DNA of 64,000 bases from Uranotaenia lowii (lineage: Eukaryota; Arthropoda; Insecta; Diptera; Culicidae), in NCBI RefSeq assembly GCF_029784155.1, contig NW_026598467.1, positions 61,001 through 125,000 of the forward strand. Reading direction: 5' to 3'. Under the pieces are notes generated by a model. The model saw nothing but the letters and a program-made list of their open reading frames with translations. It searched no databases and was not told the origin of the DNA. Position 1 is the first letter of the stretch, and each line of letters begins with the position of its first letter. Position numbers and translations under genes: made by a program. This document shows, in pieces, positions 34,990-45,300 of this stretch.

Positions 34990-36295
34990 AAGATTACATG
35001 TTTCCTGTCCACAAAAAGGGGGATAATAGAGATGTGAGCAACTAACGCGGAACTGTTTGAACTGGTTGTTTTGGATCCAATTTTCTCATATCGCAAGCAT
35101 CACTTCTCCAACGATCAGCACGGGTTCATGCCTAAACAATCCACGACCGTAAACCTACTGAGTTTTACATCGTTCGTGCAGGACAGCTTTGTCAAGAAAA
35201 CTCAAACTGACGCCATTTATACAGATCTCTCTGCGGCGTTCGATAAGGTGAATCACGATATTGCAATCGCAAAGCTCGAACGTTTCGGATTCTGTGGTTC
35301 CCTATTGGATTGGTTCTGGAGCTAATTAATGGGACAAAAGTTATCGGTTCGTACTGGGTGAATCCTATTCTAGGCATTTCGTTCCCTCTTCAGGAGTGTC
35401 CCAAGGAAGTCATTTGGGACCGATCATTTTCGTCATCTATTTTAATGATGTACTCTCGCATCTTGGCGGCACAAAGTTCACAAATGCCGATGACCTCAGA
35501 CTTTTTATCGTTTTTCCGTGAGCGACCCTCTTCATGTAGAGTACATCCTCGGAGACGAAACCATCATCCGGGTGGACCACATCAACGATCTTAGCGTTAT
35601 TCTCGACCGAAGGCTGGAGTTCAAGACTCATACGAACTATGTGTCAACTGTCAACAAAGCTTCTCGAAGCCTTGGATTCTTGTTTCGTATGGCCAAAGAC
35701 TTCAAAAACGTATATTGCCTGAACAGTTTTTTGTTCATAGTTCGTTCTATTCTCGAGTACGCTTTAGCTGTTTGATGCCCTTTCTATCAGAACGGATGAA
35801 AGAATCGAGGCTATCCGGCGGCGCTTTTTGCGGTACGCTCTACGACACCTGAACTGGCAAGATCCATTTCGTATACCAAGCTATGAAAACCGCTGCCGTC
35901 TCATAGGCCTAGATACGCTTCAAGTTCGCCGAAGTGCTACTCGTGCTCTAGTTGTCGTGGACCTTCTCACATCAAGAATCGACTGCCCCGAACTGTTGCG
36001 ATGCCATATCTCTCAGCGTACGACCCCGAGGATTACGAAACCAGAACCTGCAGCTATACGTTTTACATTCGCCTGAACAATTACGGGGCTGACAGCTTTC
36101 ATCGGCATTCTAAAAATTTCTAATCGCTTTTCCGAACTTTTCGACTTCGACGTCTCAAGGAACGCATTCCGAAGAAAAAATTTAAGTGTATCAAGTAATG
36201 AGCAGTTTTATGTTGATATTAATTTTAATTTGTTAGTTATAGTGTGAGCATTAGGAACAACATGTGATCCGTTGATTTTTTAAACAATAAACAAT
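34990..36295 (+). mobile_element. Jockey-type LINE, third copy, decayed
   Basis: Same family as 14390-15757: FPVHKKGDN near 35005, DLSAAFDKVNHDIAIAKLER near 35225, a GVSQGSHLGPI block split by frameshift near 35395, then VKYIL...VDHINDLSVILDRRLEF near 35540-35620. A C-terminal YALRHLNWQDPFRIPSYENR lies near 35833. The 3' end ATGTGATCCGTTGATTTTTT followed by aaacaataaacaa lies at about 36261-36295, only about 55 bp before the splice acceptor of the ERICH2-like exon at 36350. Many stops; not functional. Confidence 0.85.
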
Positions 36296-36349
36296 TCCGA
36301 AGCCCAGCCACAATCATATCAACTTTTCCATTTCCACTTGAATCCACAG

Positions 36350-39300
36350 GCCTATCTGGACGACGCCAACGGCAACACGGTGCTGGCGAAACCGGTGGAA
36401 GTGTCAGTGCTAGCTGGAGTAGCAGTGGAAGAGCCCTCAAAATCGTCGTCGTCATCGGTAGCAGCGGGATCCAACATCGATCAGCAACACCAAATTCTGG
36501 CCTCCGGTGAAACCCTCATCATTCACTCACCATCGAACGATGACCTCAGTCAGAGCCTATCGGAGTACACGGATGCCGACGAAAGCCTTTCGGCACCCAC
36601 AGAACTACTGGCCGAGGTTGAATTTATATTATCCCATAATTTCGAGTGAAATTTCTTAATTTGTGCTACTTTACTCCACAGTTTTTGTCTGCGGTGATGT
36701 TACGAGATTACGTGAACGCCCTCAAATACTGCAAGCTAAGTATGCATCCTTCAAATGCGTTGTTTTTTAACTCATCATTTCAAGGGATTATATTTTTCAT
36801 ATAACGTTCATTTGAGGATTTAAACCCGTATTTACTAAGAACTTTTCCATTTTTTCCACTATAATCTATGCCGTCACATAATAATTCCCCAAAACATTGA
36901 ATCTAATTTTCCAAATTCTCCTGCCTGGCAGTACTGCAGTACGAACCGCACAATGCCACCGCCCGAGATTTTTACCCACACATCCTGTCGAAAATCGCTC
37001 TCGGGGAGGCGGCCTCCAGCAATTCCGTCCATCACCAGCACCAGCAGCTTCATTCCCCGACCGGGGACCAGCACTCGGGCGAAAGTGACGAGAATTACAA
37101 CTTTGCCTACCACAATGCATCCTCGTCGACGGACGATTCGGACGACATCGAAGTGGTGATGGTCTGCAGCAGCGACAGTGACCATTCCGATTCGAATTGC
37201 AGCTCGTTTTTGGACTATTCCAATGAGGAGGACGAGGAAGACGATGGGGACGATGGAGCGGCAGTTGAAGGGAACGGTCAGGATGCAGCAAGTGAGGACA
37301 GTAGAAGTAGTAGTAGGAGCAGCAGCAGCAATAGTGATGATAATGGTGAAGTGAATTTTGGTGATGCGGAAGACCAAATCAACTGCAACAGTACGGAAGA
37401 ATCGGACCAGATGCCCCCCTCCCAGTCGGCAACGGATAACAATACTTCCCATTCATATAGCAGTCTGTTGCTCGAGGAGGAAGAAAAGGACCTCACTCTG
37501 TCCGATATATCCAACCTGAACATCGAGGACGATGAAAATGCAGATGGTGAGTGTGGGGCATTCATTTAGTTTATGATTATGAGATTAGTGTTCGAATATG
37601 AGGTAGACGTCGTCGGTTGGATACACATTTAGGGTTTTCAGGATAGGTACGTCGACTAGACCAGTGCTAGTTTTCAAGCTCGTTTTTTTTTTTTGTAATA
37701 AGCACGGTTTTCCATGGTTTTCGTGGGTTGACACAATGTCTAAGAGAAAATTCTCGTTTTTCATTGAGAATATTGACATTTGCGAAGCTAGGAGTGGGAT
37801 TAGCTCCGAGGATTGAGGAGTGAGACCTTAGATATGAGAATCAAAACTTGAAAAATGAAACCTCTATCTAGCTATGGCCGTTGAAAAAGGGGGGAGGGCA
37901 GGGGGTTAATAAACTTTTTTTTTCTTTGTCAATGTTGCGATATCTTTGTGTGGGCGTAGTAAAACACTATTTTACAGTTGTTGTTTCTATCACAACTCCA
38001 CGTCAGCTCATACTATTTTACAGTTTAAAATTATTGGTGTATATTAAAACTCTAAGGACTACAATAAACGTGTTACTACTTGAGATCGCAATATAAAAGT
38101 GTAAAGATGGAATTACACTTATGTTGAGCTTCCGCCCATCATCGTTGGAGCCGTGACGTCTATCAGGCTGACGGCTGTCAGCGGATGAGTTGGTTGATGA
38201 CGATGATGACGGGGGGTCCCAACAGTCAATATCACAAAAAACATAAAACATGAAAAATGGAACCGCAAACTATGCGTTGAAACGAATCTCAACACTCCTC
38301 CTCAACACAAGCATTCCGCAGCCTTCACTGCCACTGCATCGGGTGGCTCGTCCTCTTCAACGCACGCACCGGATCACGCCTTCACCCCTGTTTCAGCTCG
38401 ATGACCTTCCATGACACTAGTTCGACGACCTCTAAAGAGATCTGGCACGACGACCTTCCAATGGCTCTGGCCCGACGACCTTTCATGGCTCTTGTCTCGC
38501 GCTCTTCCTGCGACTCGAAGCTTTTCTACCGCCTCGACACCTCTCCTAAGGCCTGACGCTACTATTGATCCAGCTTCCAATGGATCCTACCCAACGACCT
38601 TCCAGGGCATCTGTCCGAAAACCTCCCGTGTTTCCTGGCTTGTATTCTCGGTCCGACGACCTTCCTGTTGGCTCCTGGTCCGACAACCTTCCACGGTTCC
38701 CGGCTCGCCGACCTTTCTTGGCCCTGGTTCGTTTTCCTTCCTTCGGTACTGGTTCTTCTATTTACCTGATGATTCAACTTCTCCTTTCCACTATTGCTGG
38801 TTCCATAACCTGTTGTGCAGCACTTGGGCGGTGGAAAGGAGAGATCTGTACTACTTGCTGGTAGAACTTGGAATACTTTATTTCTAATAATCCGCTACTT
38901 TAAATACTAAACCATTTCCATGGTTACAATTATTAATAGTTTATTAATTATAAACAAAGATTATGCGTGTGTTGCTATTCATCTTATCGATTGCTTCGAT
39001 GAGACGAATCTCAACAAGCAGAACCATTCTACAGTAAAAGAAATCCACAAAATTTGCCAACCTAAAAGAACATCCCATGTAATCCTCTTGTAGGAAAAAC
39101 TCTCAGGCTTACAATGCGGCACCGGAGATGACCTAAAATTAGCACTGATAGGGTCTAGAATAAGATTGCCAAATTACCCGGGCATTTTATATAAAACTAG
39201 CTGACCCGGTAAACTTCGTTTTACCTTCTTAAGTATAAATCGTAATAAATGTTTAATTTCATCTACACGTCCTTAACTGCATTCTTATGGAAATAGTAAC

Positions 39301-42300
39301 AAATAAAGTTGAATTTGTATTGGGACCACCTCCCATAAAAAGTGAGATCCATGAAACTATTATACAAACCATCTCTGACCCAAAAAACCCTCGGATACCA
39401 AATTTCACTTCATTCCGACCGACCATTCATACGTGATGTTGTTACAAAGAAAATGCCTCCATTTTTATATATAAGATTGGAAGAGATAACTTTGTATGGG
39501 GACCCCCCTTTCATAAAAAGTGAGATTCTTGAAACTATTATACAAACCATCTCTGACCCAAAAAACACTCGGATACCATTCAAATGTGATGTTGTTACAA
39601 AGAAAATGCCTCCATTTTTATATATAAGATGGGAAGAGATAACTTTGTATGGGGACCCCCCTTCCATAAAAAGTAAGATTCTTGAAATTATTATACAAAC
39701 CATCTCTGACCCAAAAAACCCTCGGGTACCAAATTTCACTTCATTCCGACCGACCATTCATACGTGATGTTGTTACAAAGAAAATGCCTCCATTTTTATA
39801 TATAAGATTTAGGAAAAGACCGGTCCGGTCCAATTGCCCGGATTTCATTGAAAATGTCCGGATTTTGCCCAGGTTTATTTTCAATCTCACTCTTAAACCA
39901 AACTTTAAAAAAACAAATTGAGTTTTTAAAATTTTATTTATGCGTCCAAAACGAATTTTTTGAGCAAGTTTCATTGAAATAATTTTTACTAAGTTTTATT
40001 AGTGATACTTTACCATCTTTGTGGCATTCGTGTCATCATTAAAATAATCATAAAGGGTGTCCACGATGAAATTTCCACACACAAAATTGATTCGCAAAAT
40101 TCGAGTTTTCATCCGATTGCCACCAAATTTTCAGAGATTAAAAAACAACTATTTAACTTCATTTTACCATTTGACTCGTATTTTAGTTACAGTTCATACG
40201 CAAATGCCCGCACCTTGGCCTTAACCCTGGCCATAAGATTCTGCACAACCTGAGAATCAACTGTTTTTTGCATGTAAAACCATACTTTCTTCAGTTCCGA
40301 GTATAATTTTAATGGCATGATGTTCGGCGGGATGAAAAACTAGAGAGAATTTTATTTTATAGAAATTTGAAAGAAAGGTGGATAGACAGGCAATAGTGCG
40401 CCAATAGAAGAAAGCTTGATAGGTGTTGAAATTTTAGGCTAGAGGGCATGTTGATGAAACTCTCCCATGAATTGTCCCGCTTTTGCTCTACACTAGCTAA
40501 CTATACATGAGAAACTCAGATAAAGAATTCCCATGTATAGCGAGCCCATTGGTTTGAGGGCGTGGTTTTACACACACTTCAAACGAGCAAAAACGTAACA
40601 ACCCATGGACCTACTGAGCTTTCCTTATGCGAGAACAGTTCTAGCGAAGTTGCCATTTTTCAGATTCTCGCTGCGAATAGATGCTTACTTGTCGATTTTT
40701 TCGCTTTTCACATTTTATCTATTCCGCATTCGTACTTTTGACCAAGTGTCAATTTTTGAACCGTGTTTTCTTGTTGTTTTTTTTTTCTTTTTGCCAATGA
40801 TTGTTTGTTATATGATTTTAATCGCCGTAATTTTTATGATTATAATTTTAATGGCATGTTCGGCGGGAAAAATGGCAAAGTCGCACACAGGAGTATTTTA
40901 CCCAAAATCCTGGCCAAAACCTAAAGAGAAGCTAAACAAAATAGTGCAATATTTTCGAAAAAAAACTTGTAATAGTTTTACACAAATTAGTGTTCATTTA
41001 GTTTCAATTAGTTTATTTTCCGGGCTCCGCCGGAAAAAATTTCACATATCACACGAATGCTTCTAACTTCCTTAAACATGACCAAAAGAAAAATCGTGCG
41101 CATACTTGCGAACTCGAGCTATTTTCAATTTTGAAATTTAAAAATTTAAGCGTATTTTGTCCCTAATTTTGTTTCAGATAGCGAGCATGTCATGCGTTTA
41201 AATTGTGTTATACAAACGTTTTTTATTGGGTTTGATTTGTTTGTTTAAAAAATTGTACTTTTCATCATGTCTGATAGGTTCATCGGCTGGTTTGCATCGA
41301 ATTTGCTTAAAATCAATCTTTTTATAAGGGTGCAGCGAATGACCCGAAAAGCCCATAATTATGAAATTTGAAATTTTGGTTAAAAATGAGTTGTGTTTAC
41401 TCGAAAACAACGAAAAAAAGATTTTTAATAATTTTACAGTGAAAAACGGGTTTTGGCCAACTTTTTGCATAGAGTACTCCTATGTGCGTCGCTAGAACTG
41501 TTCTCGCATAAGGAAAGCTCAGTAGGCCCATGGGTTGTTACGTTTTTGCTCGTTTGAAGTGTGTGTAAAACAACGCTCTCAAACCACTGGGCTCGCTATA
41601 CATGGGAATTCTTTTTCTGAGTTTCTCATGTACCTACACTGAAAATCGAAAATACCCAAACTTGAGAACTGCCACCCGCCAAACCTAAGTTCAAGATTGA
41701 CAACTTAAGTTTGTGAAAAAATCACAGCTTGCCAATAAGCCAAACTTGTCCTTCAAGCGAAGAACTTTTTTTTTGGGGGGTTTTTGTTGTGAGCGCATCT
41801 GATTCTGTTACCTCCATCCTGGCAGATTTAGGTTTGGGGGGTAAGTTCAAAGCGAAGAACTGTTTTTTTTGGGGGATAACTTTTATTCCCGCCTCATTCG
41901 CAGAAAATCTCACTTATACGATGATGTAGCTGCCTCTCTCAACAACTCTCCGGTGGTCGAGCGGTTAGCATCCTGAGATGGTAATCGCAAAGCCATTGCA
42001 GGTATGGGTGTGATTCCTGTACCTGGCGATATTTTTTTTTCTATTTTGATTTCCATTTTATTGTGGTATCAGATTTTGGGGGATGAGTTCTCCTTTAAGA
42101 GCTTAACTTTGTGCTCTGCCACCAATAGCCAAACCTGTAGGGAGGGAGTTTCATTCGGGTTGGCGGGGAAAGTTCTCAAGTTTGGGTATTTTCGAGGTTC
42201 AGTGTATAGTTAGCTAGTGTAGAGCAAAGGCGGGACAATTCATGGGAGCTTTTCATCAACATGCCCTCTAGCCTAACATTTCAACACCTATCAAGCTTTC

Positions 42301-45300
42301 TCCTATTGGCGCACTAATGCCTGTCTATCCACCTTTCTTTCAAATTTCTATAAATTAAAATTCTCTCTAGTTTTTTATCCCGCCGAACATGCCATTAAAA
42401 ATTATAATCATAAAAATTACGGCGATTAAAATCATATAACAAACTTTCTTCAGTTCCTCGACTGTCTTCACTACTTTAGGTCGTTCTAGGTGCCTTCTAG
42501 GTGCTGTTTCATAATCGCCCAGTGCTTCTCGATGGGGTGGAGTGTTGAGAGGGTTGAAAATTTTCGGCACGAAATTGACCTTATTGTCCGGATACAACTT
42601 CAGCACGTCCTTGAAGTAGTGGCATGAGGCCAAATCAGGCCAGAGGATTGTTGGGACGTTGTGGGCCTTCAGGAGATGAAGCAGCTGCTTCTGGAGGCAC
42701 TCTTTCATGTACACCTGTCCGTTCATCGCGTCCTGGGTCACGAAAGGTGTACTCCTTTTCCCGCACGTGTAGATGGCTTGTCAAACCAGGAATTTCTTCG
42801 CAAATTTGGACATCTGAAAAACAGGTTCCCGGGGATCTGTTTGAAATTGGCCTTCACATATGTTTCGTCATCCATGCATAATTCAACTTTCGTCATCATG
42901 TGGAGGTACAACTTCCTGGCACGGGTTTTGGCTGACTTTTTCTGCTTCTCGTCGCTATCAGGGGCCTTTTGTACCTTGAACGTTCGAAGCTCAGCCTTAG
43001 TTTTGGCCTTCTGGACAAAACTTCAGCTTAGGTGCAGCTTCTTTGCCCCATCCCGAACGGAGGCGTTCGGGTTTCGGTTGAAGGCCCCAACTAAGCGGTT
43101 GTAATTTTTGGTGTAAATAGTACGTAATACGTAATACTCCTCGAACCACTTAATCACTCGCGCCCTCGTGGAATTCGCGATTCCCAATGTTTTAGCGATG
43201 GAACGATGCGAGAAATCCTTGTCCTCGTGATGAATGCGCAAGATTTTATCACGCACGAGCTGTTCTTTCGACTCCATTTCCGCAAGTTTTGATCACAGGA
43301 CTTTAAAACTTGCAGGATGTAAACAACGCACTATGAAAAAAATCAACTCAAATTTTCATAAAATTATACCCAACGGTTAAAAAGTTAGAGCAATTTCATA
43401 ATGTGACAATTTCATCGTGGACACCCTTTAAAAGGATTTTGAAAGCCTAAAATACCATTTTTTCTTGATTTTTTATGAAAAATTCCTAGGTTTCGACCAA
43501 ATTTGCCTGGATATCGCCCGGATTTTGGTCCACAACTTTGAAATCAAATGCCCGATTTTTGCCTGGATTTTAGATAAAATAGCCCGTACGGCCCCGAATA
43601 CGTGCAGAAAAACTTCTGGCAACTTTAGTCTAGAACGACGTTTACGGCGCTTGGTGGCCTGGCAACTGGATCTCAAACGTTGAACTTCATCGCCGGTGTC
43701 ATCAAAAGGCGCTAGAAATCGAGATTCGGGAACGTAAGTGGAGATGGATTGGGCACACGCTGCGAAGAGATGAAAACGAGATTTGCAGAGAGGCGCTTGA
43801 CTGGAATCCAGAAGGGGGCCGTTCACATACCACGTGGACAACTTAGGGGGGGGGGAGGGGGGTATGGAAATGTCCACGCTTGTCCACGGAGAGGGGGGTA
43901 GGGGTTTGGGCCATGTCCACGTGGACATACTAACTTTCAAAATATTTTCTAAAGGTGAATAAATATTAAGATGTTTAATTAAATGTTTAAAATCTTAAAA
44001 TGGTAAAGCTTTCCAGTTGTTTACAAAATTAGTAGCTACTTGAAAGCTAGTGATAAATATTATTATTCAGAAATTTAAATTTTGTTATATCAGGAAATTC
44101 TTATTCGGTTTTTCAAAATCAGCCATTTCCATAAAAAAAGGCAAAAGGTTTTCTAACTGTCAAATTATAGGTATTTAAAAAAAACTTTTTCAAATCTGTC
44201 CACGTGGACATCCGGGGAGGGGGGTAGGGGTTTGCCAAATGTCCACGCTTGTCCACGGAGGGGGAGGAGGGGGTCAAAAATCTAATTTTTCTGTCCACAT
44301 GGTATCTGAACGGCCCCAAGGGCATCGAAGAAGAGGCAGGCCCAAAAGCTCGTGGTGGCAAAGTCTAGCCGCTGAAATCCGCACAGTTCACGAGAACCTT
44401 GGCTGGCAGCAAGTGAAGACGCTGGCTCCGGATCGCCAGCAGTGGAGATCTTTTATCTCAGCCCTATGCGTCGGTCAATCGGCGCCGGACCCTTAGATAG
44501 ATAGATAGACGTTTACGGAAAAAGTACCAGCGAACATCGTCGGAGGGCTTCATAGGGCCCTATTACATAAGACGAATCACGAGTCATTTCACTAGAGTGA
44601 GCCATTTTTATATTACAGTAGACGAGTCGAGTCGAATTTCAGTCGAGTAGCTCGACTGAGTCGACTGCTTGAAGGTTCGTGACCCAGCTGTTTCACTCGA
44701 CTACCGCAATACGATATTTCGCTCGACTCGACAGTGACTGGAGTCGAGTCGAGTTACTCGATTCGTCTTATGTAATAAGGCCCTATGTCACGACCGGGAT
44801 TCGATCTCATGAACGTTGGCTTAGAAGACAAGGATGATATCCATATTCTCATGTTTTCCCCGAACTATATAATAACTATAACGTCGTCTGGAAAGCCAAT
44901 AACTTCGATTTAATGTACTCTTCAAGTATCTTCTACCTTATTTTCAAAATAATGAATGTAAGACTGATAGGTCTGAATGCCTTATGCTGTGTTTTATCTT
45001 TTTCCCCTGGTTTTGAATTGGTGTAATACCATCTTCACCAGCAGCTTTAAATGGCTGAATGTACTTGTTGCCCAGTTAACCATTGGCGATGTGATTATTG
45101 TGCGTGATTTGCGGAGAGCTTCAACCCCCCTTGACATTTCTACTGAGTCTATATTGAAAATGTTGTCACGTATGATAAAATATTGATTGAAAAAATCATG
45201 AAATGAAGGGTTAAGCATTGATGGAAAAAGTTTGATGAGAAATAGATGTTACAATTTTTGCAAATAACTTTATAATAAACATGAAATTCAATAAACGCTT

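Larger units (their letters stand above)
40190..43277 (-). pseudogene. DD37E transposase pseudogene, two pieces
   Basis: Piece one (43277 to 42458): N-terminal MESKEQLVRDKILRIHHEDK, the helix-turn-helix block HRSIAKTLGIANSTRARVI, the first catalytic block CMDDETYVK (near 42870-42895), and ILWPDLASCHYFKDVLKLYP (near 42615-42650) carrying the second aspartate. A frame-shifted HPIEKHWAIMKQHL (near 42500-42540) carries the glutamate. Spacing from the second Asp to this Glu is about 37 residues when the shift is allowed for, which is why I place it in DD37E. Piece two (40298 to about 40190): ELKKVWFYMQKTVDSQVVQN and VKAKVRAFAYEL, then a stop. Several frameshifts and stops lie between; inactive. 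Confidence 0.85.
40051..43431 (-). mobile_element. Tc1/mariner DD37E element, split by insertions
   Basis: Inverted ends AAGGGTGTCCACGATGAAAT (left, from 40053) and ATTTCATCGTGGACACCCTT (right, to 43429) match over about 22 bp and are flanked by TA on both sides. The transposase is on the minus strand and is interrupted near its 3' end by a 2144-bp foldback insertion (40299-42442). Without the insertion the element would be about 1.2 kb, the normal size for the group. Confidence 0.9.

Noticed and set aside
36874..37452. 192-codon minus-strand frame, hydrophobic
   Set aside because: It is antisense to the Ser/Asp/Glu-rich exon of the ERICH2-like gene; the antisense of such codons is automatically rich in Val, Ile and Leu.
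38411..38887. 158-codon plus-strand frame
   Set aside because: It reads the antisense of the degenerate GGAAGGTCGTCGG repeats; the minus strand gives the more regular repeated peptide.
41951..42025. Possible tRNA gene
   Set aside because: A- and B-box motifs are present, but no acceptor stem pairing or proper anticodon arm is visible, and the sequence is part of a repeated TIR element.
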